DNA of 64,000 nucleotides from Coptis chinensis (lineage: Eukaryota; Streptophyta; Magnoliopsida; Ranunculales; Ranunculaceae), in the NCBI GenBank assembly GCA_015680905.1, contig CM027378.1, positions 55,577,501 to 55,641,500 on the forward strand, written 5' to 3'. A program made the translations under genes and the position numbers. Of this stretch, positions 12,012 to 23,159 are shown piece by piece. The notes under the pieces were generated by a model. The model saw only the letters and a list, made by a program, of their open reading frames with translations, did no database searches and was not told where the DNA came from. How positions within the stretch are numbered: position 1 is the first letter of the stretch; each line of letters starts with the position of its first letter.

Positions 12012-12790
12012 TTTTATTGATAGTGTTAGAAACCCTGTTTTCTTAGATTGGTAAGTTAATGAACAGGTAATTTAAAGCTTACATTTGGGAATTCTCTTTC
12101 TTCTTAATACTTGAAATACTTGTTTTTTTGTTATGACTTGGTAATTTACATATTCGATGCATTTCGAGAAGGTGAAAGCGGAGATTGCAGAAATTAAGAA
12201 CAACCCCGGGGCTTGCTTATGGAGGGCTTCACTCTGCTGGTTATTCCGGAGCATTGGCTAATCCACTTTTGGCCCCGAGAATCTGCCTTGGGCATTACTA
12301 AATGGTTCTATCCTAGAGGAGGTTGTTGCAGTGAGACAAATAAGCTTTATGCTCACTTTTGCACAAGTCATACCTTAGTTGTTATGTAAACTCGACCGAA
12401 TTTGTCTTTGAAAATTATAGGAAAACTATATCGCTCCACGCATTGTACTTGCGGCTTCGGGGGTTGACCATGAGGAGTTTTGGCTCTCGCAGAGCCTCTT
12501 TCGTCCGACATGCCTGCGGTTCCTAGGCCACAGGGGAGCCCTGAATATGTTGGAGGTGATTTTCGTTATCCGTCGATTCACCCGTACGTATTTATATTAA
12601 TTTTCTTATGAACGTCTCTCATGCTACTTACCAGAATTGATCACATTCAGTTTATTTGCTTCCTTCTTAAAGTTTGTCTTCCTTTTAATGGCGAGCACGA
12701 TGTTGCCACGGCTTTTTGAAGTCCCCGGTGGTCGGGCTTTCGAGAGAAGGATGCCATGACATCGACCGTACTTCGTCAATCGCATATAAT
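12012..12790 (+). pseudogene. Captured exons of mitochondrial processing peptidase alpha subunit
   Basis: Four successive segments read like plant alpha-MPP, in gene order and still separated by introns. They are 12012-12066 (RNPVFLDW), 12160-12330 (AEIAEIKNNPG, SAGYSGALANPL), 12421-about 12583 (APRIVLAASGVDHEEF, VGGDFRY) and about 12688-12777 (EVPGG, then MTSTVLR). Alpha-MPP is a subunit of the peptidase that removes mitochondrial presequences. Each segment needs a frame change or carries a stop: for example the codon after FLDW is TAA, and the frame shifts after DHEEF and before EVPGG. It therefore cannot encode working protein. Retained introns mean DNA-level capture, not retroposition. 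The N-terminal half of the gene is absent. Confidence 0.88.
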
Positions 12791-12843
12791 TTTTTTTCTA
12801 GAAATTTCGTTGCTTATGAATGTGTTCCCATTCTATAAATTCT

Positions 12844-12927
12844 ATAAAGCTAGTGATACTGCTATGCAGGTTTTACTTGCTCAGATGTATTTCAGTGGTT
12901 ATGGTATCCCCAAAGATCCCAAAATGG

Positions 12928-12994
<67 letters not shown>

Positions 12995-13135
12995 TTTGAA
13001 TTGTTTCATTATTTGTTTTGTTTGGAAGATTTGAGTATTGTTTATGTTTGGAATATAAACAGGGGAAAATTTGGATAAATAAAGCTTCTAAAAGTTCGAT
13101 CAATGGGCTTTGAAAGTGGGCGATAAAGCGTCTGG
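12844..13135 (+). pseudogene. Sel1-like repeat gene fragment captured by CACTA
   Basis: The segment 12844-12926 encodes LAQMYFSGYGIPKDPK, which fits the Sel1/TPR-like repeat pattern (A-x-x-x-L-x-x-M-Y-x-x-G-x-G-V-x-x-D). A (TA)n plus T-run intron follows, and then a segment from about 13063 reading GKIWINKAS, which would complete the repeat helix. It follows the alpha-MPP pieces directly and probably comes from a different host gene. The parent gene is not identified; another helical-repeat protein is possible. Confidence 0.45.
12931..12997. repeat. (TA)n plus T-run microsatellite
   Basis: About 47 bases of alternating TA are followed by about 20 T. The run lies between the two halves of the Sel1-like fragment, in intron position. 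It produces spurious isoleucine/tyrosine-rich reading frames on both strands. Confidence 0.95.
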
Positions 13136-13139
13136 TGAG

Positions 13140-15610
13140 TTAGATTCCTTTTACTTGGGCTACTTGGTGTTTTGTTGAAAAAAATGTTTTCACTAATTTA
13201 AGTTTTATTTTGGTTATAGGGTATGTTGCAAGTGATTTCGATTGAGGAGGAGTTGGTGATGAAGTATAATGAATTGTCGAAAGTGAGGACTGATAAAAAT
13301 TGTGAGTTCTTCTTCATGTTATTTCTTATATCTTTGTCAAATGACTTGTGTTGGTAATTACGGATGACATATCATAAATGCTAGTTAGTCCTGTAAGGGC
13401 AATAAAGTTATCTGCATTGGATGTTTAGTTTGTCATGCCTTTTAGTTTCTGATATGGCTGTGAAACACAGAGATTTGATTTGATGAAGAAATTTAAGACT
13501 AATTCATTTACACGTTATCAAACTAAACCATCTATGTTTTTTTGGGATTCATGCAACCACGGTAATCTCGTGGCCTCATTGTCCCTTTAACACGGCCACA
13601 CATATTTTCAAATAATCTGCCACTATTCCAGTTGGAGTAGAAAAGGAAAAGTTGCAATGGAAAAAAAATATTATTTTTAAACACTATATGTCGAGACTTG
13701 CACTTTGTTTGCAACTTATGCACATTATGGTATTCTGCTAAGAAGTTTCAGTTTAATATTGTTGGTACTTTTTCTAGCCTCTGTGCCCCCTCGATTACTT
13801 TCTTCCACCAAAATATATAGCGACATCATCGTACCCAATATGGTCACATTATTTTATCGTTGTATGATACAATATAGTATGATATGATGAGGACACGTAA
13901 CTATGCCATTTTTTTATTGATTACTATTTAAGTATTTATTATATATTTATATTAGACCTCCTCTTGTGTAAGATTTGTTTATACTTAATTATGACTAGAA
14001 TGTGTTTTTTGCAATGGATGTCTGTGTAATGAAGAAAGGTTAAATTATAGCACAGAAATTTGGTTATCATGAAGTTCCTCAAGATTCTCATAATGAAATT
14101 ATAATTTATTCTTATATATTGGTAAAATGGATATCTTTTTGTATCACTCTATGGTGAGATTTTTGGGGGTCAGAATATGATGGCCGCTAAAACTCTATGA
14201 GATTCTGGTTGTTTCTTTAGTTGTAGTAGCTTAAGAATGTTGAAGTTGTGCTATTTCAAATACTCAAAATATAGGTTATCGTGTCAAATACTCAAATTTA
14301 GGTTATGAGAGGTTGCCGATTACCCAACCTCGGTTTATTCTTTTGCTCATAGATGTATGTCGAGGCACCTGAATATATACTATGGAGCATCTTATTTGTA
14401 GATTGGAAGTGTTTTACTATTTTCTTGTACTAATCTCTATTCATTGTTTTCCCAGTTCTTTTAGACCTTACCGGTTGGAGGTCTCAATGTTCCACTTTTA
14501 ATTTTGGATATATTGATAAATCCGGGGCTAGATGTGATGGAGAACTGTTTTTTCGACTACAAAACAATATAAGCATGGAGTTACTCACTTTCTCATAACT
14601 TGATCTCGTTCTTTTTGCTTCCAAGGTATTGCTTGGTTTTTTTCTCCTTGTTTTATTTTCTTTATTATCTTGCCTTTTTCATTAGTTATTTCCAAAAATA
14701 TAAACTCAATAGTGGTGAAGTATTTCATATGTACTAGGAATATTTAAGTTTACAATCAAGTCAAGGTTCGGACATTTTTATTGAAAACTTCATATTTTAT
14801 TTTCATTTCTATTATCCGAAAGTGTGTCAACTTCTCTCAGATTGCACTAGATGTTTATATTGGTCCGATCTAATTACCGGGATACCATCTTTTGTATTTT
14901 CGGCAAGCCCCCTCAGATAATACAAAGATATTCATCATTTGCATCAACACTAATTATTCCTTCAAATACTAATCACTTTGTTGGTTATTTGGTGATATTC
15001 AATGGTTAAGTCTTTCTTTTGGCGGATATGACTTATGAGAAGTTATGTTTGAAGGTAAAAAGTGGTATGTTCTAAATATACAATGAGTCGTTGATATAGG
15101 AATCTATTTGCTTTTGTGTCCTTCTCTCTTGATTTGTTTATAAAGTGGCTTGAGAACTAGGGTGTGTTTGATTGCATGAGGGAATTTGCACCACTGAATC
15201 CCACATTTTAGTGCAATTCTCAAGAGATAGGAATCATATATAGGTAGGTATGGGAAACTTTTGACATCCTCAAGAACGTCTGTGGAGAAGTTGTATGGGA
15301 ATTCTTATATTAGGAGGGCATGAAAGACTTTTCTAAGGGAAATGATCCTTTGATTGGTAATCTCCTATTTACTCGTTAGTTTTTCTTTTTCGATCGATAA
15401 AGGTCTTGTACGTGAATTGCTATTGAATCAGGTTCATTTGTATATCTGATGAGATTTGCATAAGTGAGCTAATTCATAATATATTTATGTGGACTTTCGG
15501 AAATCTATTTTTGAGTCATGGGTACATGACCCTTTACATGTAAGACATATCACTCGTGCAAGTTCTTTCTTAGCTTGATAGATCATTTTGTTGTCGTTCG
15601 GTGTATTGTG
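13140..15610 (+). other. CACTA interior, no clear genes
   Basis: This is intron-like T-rich sequence with a few short open segments, for example EEELVMKYNELSKVRTDK near 13240 and a segment at 14460-14600. They may be further captured exons, but I recognise none of them. Confidence 0.4.
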
Positions 15611-15612
15611 TA

Positions 15613-15703
15613 GGGTATCGATTTTATGAAAGAAAAAACAAGAAGGCCAAAAGAATTGCTTCCCAATCTGATGAGTCATGCTCACTTCAAGCTCCTCGTT
15701 AAG
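15613..15703 (+). other. Candidate small exon of unknown origin inside CACTA
   Basis: A 91-base open segment encodes a Lys/Leu-rich peptide beginning GIDFMKEKTRRPKELL. It is bounded by a good acceptor (TTGTGTAG before it) and a donor (GTAAAA after it). It may be a captured host exon or part of a CACTA gene; the evidence is only the splice-like borders and the open frame. Confidence 0.3.
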
Positions 15704-16310
15704 GTAAAAACTTAAACCCCACTCTCTATTTTCTCAATTTTCAACTCATCAAGTTACTACAAGGTTTTCTTTTTATGCACCGATTTTATGTAATCATTGT
15801 TTATGTCGTCGAGATATGGGAGTAGACAACAAATGGTCTATTTTTGAGAGGGGGGGGGGAGGGTGGTCAAGTAATTAATATCAAGTATTTAATTAATTGC
15901 ATGAATTTAATTAGTATGATTTTTTTTTCTGAGTTCATTATTTGTTTTGTGATTTTTTTGGAATTAGATGGGCTTTGTGGAGCGGCACTAAGATTTATAT
16001 TGAGTGAAGCCATTGTCACTAATGCTTGTTATTGCATTTTGAAGATTTGGAATTGCTTGGAAAATCGTATAGAAATTTGTAACTCTTAGTAAATTTGAAT
16101 TTGTAACCCTCAAAACTCTTTTGAAGTTATATATATGATTCAATGAATATAATATGTTTTTTCAGGCGTTTAATTGCTTGTGTTTATTTTACTTGTCAAA
16201 TGGTATGAAAAAGCATTGATATTTTTCTTTGCTTCTATATGAAACCAGGAGGTGCAGGTTTAGGGCAAGAAAAAAATAAAAATAATTTTTTTTACAATAT
16301 CAACACATTA

Positions 16311-16649
16311 GTAACGGTTGTAAACCGTTGCAAAGCAAAAAATAAATATTAAAGCATCATCAATAATCGTTACAAATCAAACTACGCAACGCTTTTTAAC
16401 CGTTAGTAATACTCACTCTGCAACGGTTAATAACCGTTGGAAAATTTCTTTTGCAACGCTTTCTAACCGTTAGTAATTGTCACTCTGCAACGGTTAATAA
16501 CCGTTGGAAAATTTCGTTTGCAACGCTTTTTAACCGTTGCAAATATTTCCAACACTTTATCGACGCCCTATTTGCAACGCTTAAAAAGCGTTGGGAAAAT
16601 TATTCGCAACGGTTTTTTGCCGTTGCAAATAGCCTGTTATGGTGTAGTG
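16311..16649 (+). repeat. CACTA right subterminal repeat array
   Basis: There are about ten copies of a palindromic motif made of AACGGTT and AACCGTT arms, spaced 30-45 bases apart, for example CAACGGTTAATAACCGTTGG near 16423 and 16490. The array ends at the terminal inverted repeat. It is the expected TnpA-type binding region. Confidence 0.88.
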
Positions 16650-16744
16650 TTTGATAGCTTTTCGTAATTTAGTTTAGTTTTCTTGCGTTTTGAGTTTAAC
16701 GTTCATTTCATAGGAAAACTACTCTTTTTACGGTTATCATAGCC

Positions 16745-17030
16745 CTTGAGTGGTAATTATTGTTGAATCAAACTTAACCTTTTCAGAGGCCTTAAGTTGA
16801 CTTATAGTCCTTTCGGAGGTACATTGGATTGGATTTGACTGATAATTAACCTTTGTATGGCAATTATAGTTGAATCGTGTTTAACCCTGACATTGGTGCT
16901 AAGTTGATTTGTCGTCTTTTTGGGGGATCGTGGATTAGATTTGATTAATAAATAGTCGTTGAGTGGCAGTTATAGTTGAATGGGGCTTAACCCTGGCATT
17001 AGTGTTAGGTCGATTACTTTGATGTACCAG
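16745..17030 (-). repeat. Tandem repeats in the Tat 3' tail
   Basis: About 2.7 copies of a roughly 107-bp unit are present, marked by the recurring word ATAGTTGAATC and by GATTGGATTTGACTGATAA or its variants. Tat-group elements are known for variable tandem repeats in this position. The plus-strand Tat copy has its own, different repeats at 24490-24900. Confidence 0.65.
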
Positions 17031-17149
17031 ATCGGGCAACGAGTGCAAGAGGCATGGCATTCATGTAATGCAAAGAGAACACTTAAACGCGAAATGCTGA
17101 TGAAATTTTATTCATATTGATTGATACATCTGGAGAAAAATTATTGGTA

Positions 17150-20100
17150 AAAGTGCTTGAGTAGAGCTGTATTCCAAGGTCGGGGAAGCACATCACTGAG
17201 CTGAGTTTTGATCCAGTAAGCTCCATTTCCAACGACTCTATGAACTATGTGTGGGCCTTCCCAAGTTGGGTCAAGTTTGGCTAGTGCTAGGGTTCTTTTG
17301 AGGACTAGGTAGCCAACTTGGAAAGATCTTGGGATGACCTTCTTGTTGTAAGATCGTTAGATGGTTTGGTGATACCGAGCTAGGGATATTGTAGCAGTCT
17401 CCCTGCATTCTTCTAGGAGGTCGACTTCTTTGGATAAGATGCTATCGTTTTCTCCTAATTTGACGATGTTAGAACGTGTGGTTGTGATTGTTAGTTCTGA
17501 TGGTATTACTACTTCAGTTCTGAAGCAAAGTGTGAAAGGAGACTCGTTGGTACTGGATCGGATTGTTGTTCTGTATGCCCATAAAATGTTCTCGAGTTGA
17601 TCTGGCCATTGGCTTTTCTTGCTCTCCAATTTTTTTTGGAGATTTTCTTTGATGGATTTGTTTATGGCCTATGCTTGGCCATTGCTTTGTGCGTATCTAG
17701 GTGTGGAAAATGCTTGAGTAATGCGCCACTTTTGTAGGAATGCCTTGACTTGTGTGCCACCAAATTGGGTTCCATTGTCCATGATGAGGGTGTGGGGTAG
17801 ACCAAATCTTGTGATGATGTTGGTCCATATAAAGTTGATGACATAGACTTCCTTGACTTGAACAAGTGGGATCACCTCAACCCATTTTGTGAAGTAATCT
17901 GTTGCAGCAAGGACGGATTTAAGTCTTCTTTTGTGGGATAAATGGTCATATGATGTCTAGCCCCCATATATGAAAAGGCCACGGGTTGGCTATGTTGATC
18001 AATTTCCATGCTGAACTTAGGTGGTTGTGACAAAATGTTTGACATTAGTGGCATCTGAGAACATACTTCTTTGCTTCGATGTGCATGCCTGGCAAATAAT
18101 ACCATTAGGCGATTGCTTTGTGAGCAAGAGGCCTTGCTCCTACATGGTTGCCACATTCGCCTTTGTGAATTTCATCGAAGATGAGTTGGCCTTCGCGTGG
18201 AGTGATGCACCTTAGGTGAGGTCCTCCTACGGATTTTCGGAACAATCGTCCGTTGATGACGGTGTATCTGGGAGTGCAAAATTGTATGGCACAAGCATTC
18301 TTTGCCTCCACTGGGAGCTCACCATGTAAGATAAAGTTCAGAAATGGACCGATCCAAGATTGGGTGATCTCTTCCTCGGATGAGGGCTGGAAGTCCATGA
18401 TACTGTTGATACTTTCATGTTTGTAGGCGGGCTTCTCTAGGATGTCAATGTAAACTGTTATGGGACATGCATCTTGGGTCTTTGAGGCTAAGAAAGCCAG
18501 GCTGTCTGCATGTCTGTTGTCTTCTCGGGGAATGTGTTTCAAGGAGAATGTTGTGAACGAGCTGATTATATCGCTGACAACCTGAACGTACTTGGATAAG
18601 TTTGCTCCATTTGTCACATACTCTTTGGTGATCTGTTTGACGATTAATTGCGAGTCACTGTAAGCTTTAAGCTTTCGTACTTGTAATTGTTGTGCCATAT
18701 AGAGACCTGTGATTAACGCTTCATTGTTAGATGTTGCAAAATCGATTTTTATAAACTTTTATAGCTTGGTTCCTTCTGGTGAAATTAACATAGCCCCTAG
18801 TCCACTACCGCTGTTGTTGCAAGCTCCATCTACGTAGAGGTGCCATGCGTCTGGGGTGGTTGGCTGATGGAGTGAGGTAATGGGCTCGGGTTCCCAGTTG
18901 ATATCTTCTACTGGGAAGTCAGCAAGAAAATCGGCAACGACCTGACCTTTGTGCGACATTCTGGGGAAGAATTCGATATGATGTTCTCCGAGTTCTTCAG
19001 CCCATTTAGCCATGCGGGTTATTTTGTTAGTGGAACTCAAAACTTGCTTGATGGGTACGTCTGTTAAAACCTTGATGCCATGAGCCTGGAAGTATGGTCG
19101 AAACTTGCGAGCAGAGTATAACAAAGCTAACATTGTTTTTTCGATTGGAGAGTAATGCTTTTCTGAATTTGCCAATGTTTTGATGGTGAAATAGACTGGT
19201 TTTTCGATTCCCTCGCTTTCGCAAAAGAGGACCGAGCTGATGGCAAAATCGGTAGTCGCAAGGTAAAGCCCTAGTGTTTCTCCTTCATTTGGTTGAGACA
19301 AAACGGGTGGAGTTGATAAGTAGGCTTTTAGGTCGTTGAAAGCTTTGCGACATTCTTCTATCCATGTGAATGTTGCGCCTTTCTTCAGTATCTGAAGGAA
19401 CGGTCTGCATTTGTCAGATGCTCGTGAGATGATTCTGTTGAGGGCTGAGACCATGCCGGATAACTTGTATATTTGTTGTTTGGAGGTTGGCTCTGGCATT
19501 TCAAGGAGGGCTCGTATTTGCTCCGAATTTGTTTCAATGCGTCTCTGGGAGACGAGGTACCCTAAGAATATCCCTGAGGCTACTCCAAATAAACATTTTG
19601 CTGGGTTGAGCTTCATCTTGTTTTGGCGCAATCTTCCAAAGGCGTCTTGTAGGTGAGAAATGTGGTCGCCAGCCTTGGCACTTTTGACTACCATGTAGTC
19701 TATGTAGACTTCCATAGTGTCGCCCAGCATGTCTTTGAACATTTTTGTGACTACTCTTTGGTAGGTCGCGCCAGCGTTCTTTAAGCCGAATGGTAGGACG
19801 TTGTAGCATAACGTCCCTTACTCGGTTATGAATGACGTCTTTTTCTGGTCCTCTTCGACAAGTGGTATCTGATTGTAACCGCTGTATGCGTCCATAAATG
19901 ATAGAAGTTCATGGCTGCAAGTTTGATGTACCAGTATGTCAATCCTGGGTAGGGGGAAGTTGTCTTTTGGGCAGTGCTTGTTGACGTTGGTGAAATCGAT
20001 GTAGAGTAGTACATGGCCATTTTTCTTAGGAACGACCATAATGTTAGCTAACCAGGTCGGGTACTCAACCTCTCTGATGAATCCAACCTTTTTGAGCTTT

Positions 20101-21100
20101 TTTATCTCTTCATTGATGGCTTTTTGAAATTTGAGTGCTAGTTTCCAAGGTCGTTGTTTGATAGGCTTTATCGTTGGATCTATATTTAATTTGTGCAGGC
20201 AACCTAAGGGTTGATTCCTGACATATCAATATACGACCAAGAAAACACATCTTTATTGAGAGTAAAAAATTGATAAGTTGCTCCTTGAGCTTGTGATTTA
20301 AATAAGCCCCTACATAAACAAATTTTGGGTCATCATTTGTGCCCAAATTTACTTTCTCGCCTTGTTCAACTTTTGCTTGTTCTTCTTTGAGCTTGCTTGC
20401 TGCTAATGCTGGAGGGCTAGAAGTTTAAGGATCTTGTGGCTTCAAGATGTCCTTTGACTTGGTGACCAGAGTTTTGGCCTTGGTTGTTGTGCTTACTTGA
20501 TTGCATCGGTGAGCTTCTAGTTGGTTACTTCTGAGTTCCATGATTCCTCAAGGTATGGAGAACCGTAGGACTTGGTGTAAGGCTGATGGAACTACTTGGA
20601 TCTTGTGAATCCACCTGCGTCCTAAGATGGCCATGTATGATGACTTGGCATCTATCACACTGAAGCATGTTGAGGTCTTAACCATGTCCTATTTTTCTCC
20701 AATGGAGACTGGTAAGATGATGTCTCCAACTACATCTGTGCGGTCTCCATTGAACTCGTAGAGTGGTGCATTTGAATCTATCATCACCGAGTCTAGTAGG
20801 TGCATATCCTTGTATGTTTCGTAGAATAGGATGTCGCAAGAGCTACCTGGATCGATTAGGACCCACTTGACTGTCCATCCGTTGATCTTGACGTGCACTA
20901 CCAGAGCATCATTATGGGGTAGGCACACCTTGTCGAGATCTTCCTTGGTGAATAATATATCGGTTGTAGATCGAGAGCTAGCAGGAGTGATCATCTCAGC
21001 TTTATGGGATAGGTGGTAGATCTCTTGTAGTGCTCCTACGCTCCTGCACTTTTCACGACCGGAGGTCTCATTGCTGGAGGTGTCTGTAATCATGCGGATT
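17150..21100 (-). mobile_element. Tat protease, reverse transcriptase, two RNases H and integrase region
   Basis: Parts of the minus-strand Tat fossil, in order: aspartic protease about 21000-20690, reverse transcriptase about 20330-19450, RNase H about 19450-18900, a second archaeal-type RNase H about 18850-18480, and integrase about 18330-17170 (zinc-binding part, core, C-terminal part). The double RNase H is typical of Tat and Ogre relatives. The region is broken in several places and should not be annotated as a gene. Confidence 0.85.
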
Positions 21101-22430
21101 ACCTTTTCCTCTTCATGATCGGAGGAATGTTGTCGTCTGTTGTGCCTCGATCGACTTGAAGATTTAGATCGTCGGGCTATTCTGCTTCTGCTCCTTCTGT
21201 GTGCAGGTCGTTCATGACTGCGACTCCTGCTTCTATTGCGGTTGGCATTCAGTTTATGCTTAAGGTCGTTTTCTGGCAGGAATTCTTTCAGCTTTCCCTC
21301 TTTGACTAAGTCTTGGAGGTAGTGCTTGAGGCTCCAACATTCATCTGTGTCATAGTGGTGGAGTTTATGGAAGTGGCAGTATGGGCGTCCTGGGATTTCT
21401 ATGACCTTGTTGATGTTCGGTTTGAAGTAAGGGGCTGTCTTTCTTTTCTTCAGGATGTGGCATGGCGTCCTGGAGAAGTTGGAGAATTCTCTCTTGGTGT
21501 AAGATGGCTTTTGGGAGTTGGTGCCCTTATTGTTGCTTGAGTACTAATTGCTTTCTTTGGGTGCCCTTTTGTCGCTTACTGTGAAGACCTCTTTGCCCTT
21601 GTGTTGGGTAATCCATTCTTCGTACTTCATGTACTTGTCGACTCTGAGGTACAGGTCGTCTAGGAGATCTGGCTTATTCCGCATTGGTGACCCTGCTAGT
21701 TCAGAATCGTCTAGGAGGGCGTTGGTGAATGCTGAGGCTGTAAAGCTATCCTTGAAGCCTGGCTCCATTGATAGCAATTCCTTTTTGAAGCGGCCTAAGA
21801 AAGCCCGAATAGTTTCTCCGTGTGCTTGCTTCAGTTGGAACTATAAGTCTAGGTCGACTTGCTTCTTCCTGTTGTGAACGAACTCTGCTGCGATTGTTTT
21901 GGCTAGCTTGTCGAAGTTGTGGATTGAATTAGGCGCTAGCGTATAGAACCAGTCTAATGCTCCGGCCCTCCTTTTAGGCTATTTGGAAAAGTCCGCATCT
22001 CGTAGTCGAAGTCCGAGTCACCGTAGAGCCAAGATTTGGCTAAAACGAAGTTACGTCTTCCGCCCGCATACCGAGCTGCCATCATACATCAAGAACTTTG
22101 GCTAGATGAAATCAGTGGGAAGCTGCTTGTCCCTAACTTCAGCGATGAATGGTGACGCTCTGTATCATTTGAGCATCTTCTAGACGATCTGGGCTGCGTT
22201 GGCTTTTTCGCTTGATTTCTCAATCCGTTGGGCGAGGTCGTCAAGGCATTGATTGATGGTGGTTGCGAGTGATGCGACACCATTGGTATCAATGGCGTAT
22301 GGATCCACGTTGTTGGTGTTGGAAGTTGTTTGTTCATGAAGAGTTTGATTCTCTTGCCGAAGGGTTGTAAAAGAATCTTGGAGAGTCTTCACTTGATCAA
22401 CTAAAGCTTTGAGCTACTCTTCCATGGTGG
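21100..22430 (-). mobile_element. Tat gag region
   Basis: The N-terminal part (near 22425-22180) is rich in Gln, Glu and Leu with coiled-coil character. The central part includes a gag-like helical segment near 21780-21545, and an Arg/Ser-rich basic part follows near 21250-21120. It is part of the same broken element. Confidence 0.6.
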
Positions 22431-22490
22431 TTTTACCAAGTTTTGTGGGCTTGAGAAAATGGTTTGAATGCTTTTTCTTAAGAAGACGAA

Positions 22491-22506
22491 CAGGCAAACG
22501 GCGCCA
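22491..22506 (-). promoter_or_regulatory. Primer binding site of the minus-strand Tat element
   Basis: On the minus strand, TGGCGCCGTTTGCC follows the LTR end (CATCTACA plus one base). It closely matches the complement of the 3' end of plant tRNA-Asp (TGGCGCCGTTGCC), with one extra T. This fixes the 5' LTR border near 22509. Confidence 0.7.
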
Positions 22507-22508
22507 AT

Positions 22509-22978
22509 GTAGATGTATAGGTTTCTACCTATGACCTGATGTTGAGATTGATTGGGAATAGCTGCACTCTCTCTTTGGATAAGAGTTGCCTAGGTATCAA
22601 GTTTCTTGGGTCAACTTGAATCAAGCCTTACGTAGTTCATCTTTCTCTACTTATAGGTGTTTGATCTGACTTTTCTTATTTGCTCCAGGCCGTTGTCAAG
22701 TGTAGATCCATATTTTGTGCTCTCTTGATGATTCGCCATTACTTCTGCTATTACAAAGTAAATGCCTCCTTCATTGGTGCGTTGGCTGAACTTCAGGATC
22801 GAGGTAGATCATTTGTTTCCATGTATGGTTGTATTTGATATTTGGACGACCTGGGTTTTGATCGTGATTACGTCCTTGTGGCATAATATGATCTTGTGGT
22901 ATACGAGCTGTGCATATATGACCTGGTGGATTGGACACGTGTGATGTAGTGAATGCTTGAGAACGGAGGGTACTTACA
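22509..22978 (-). mobile_element. 5' LTR of the minus-strand Tat element
   Basis: On the minus strand it runs from TGTAAGTACCC (22978) to CATCTACA (22509), about 470 bp. A TATA-like CCTATAAGTAGAG lies near 22655. The primer binding site follows directly, and at the other side plus-strand Tat coding sequence starts within a few bases. No partner LTR was found, so it cannot be dated by LTR divergence. Confidence 0.65.
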
Positions 22979-23159
22979 GTCACCATACACCATTTCCTAC
23001 AGGAAGAGAATCTCCATGCTAACAGCTTGGCATACCTCGCGACCTAAACACCGAACTGCAATCCCAGGAAACTACTCATTGAAGTAATTGATAGACCTGC
23101 TTACCAAAATGAGCACGTCCTAAAAATAAACGACCTGAGCCCACTTTCTGACTCTCAGA

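Larger units (their letters stand above)
7685..16649 (+). mobile_element. CACTA (En/Spm) transposon carrying host gene fragments
   Basis: The termini are CACTACACCATAATAGG at the left and the inverted CCTGTTATGGTGTAGTG at the right. A 3-bp target duplication TTT lies at 7682-7684 and 16650-16652. Both ends carry subterminal repeats built from AACGGTT/AACCGTT, the kind of site bound by the TnpA-type protein; the right end has about ten (16311-16635). I see exons of a second-ORF (PTTA-like) protein at 10597-11284, but no recognisable TNP2 transposase, so it is probably non-autonomous. Host-derived pieces of alpha-tubulin, alpha-MPP and a Sel1-like gene make it a gene-capturing (Pack-) CACTA. 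Confidence 0.93.
6636..16739 (+). mobile_element. Solo LTR split by a CACTA insertion
   Basis: The LTR begins TGATAAGAGCCC and ends GGTTATCA, with inverted TGATAA/TTATCA termini. A 5-bp target duplication TAGCC flanks it (6631-6635 and 16740-16744). Without the CACTA and one TTT duplication it is about 1,136 bp. No internal region is present between these borders, so it is a solo LTR, the usual product of recombination between two LTRs. It belongs to the same or a closely related family as the LTR at 757-2126. It inserted into the tail of the Tat element. Confidence 0.85.
4900..22978 (-). mobile_element. Tat-lineage Ty3/gypsy element, minus strand, interrupted by a solo LTR and a CACTA
   Basis: Reading on the minus strand from 22978, the order is LTR, primer binding site, gag, protease, reverse transcriptase, RNase H, a second RNase H, integrase, a tandem-repeat tail, and an accessory ORF on the opposite strand. 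A second RNase H plus an antisense accessory ORF at the 3' end points to the Tat group (Grande/Retand type). A solo LTR with an inserted CACTA (6636-16739) splits the tail, so the element itself is about 8 kb. No 3' LTR was found to the left. The copy is broken in many places and is a fossil. Confidence 0.8.

Noticed and set aside
12756-13103. Open frames on both strands over the (TA)n/T-run
   Set aside because: They are produced by the microsatellite, giving Ile-Tyr and Phe or Lys runs. The only meaningful part is the short Sel1-like and MPP-like segment already listed.
21313-21877. Plus-strand open frames within the gag region
   Set aside because: They are shadows of the minus-strand gag of the Tat fossil.
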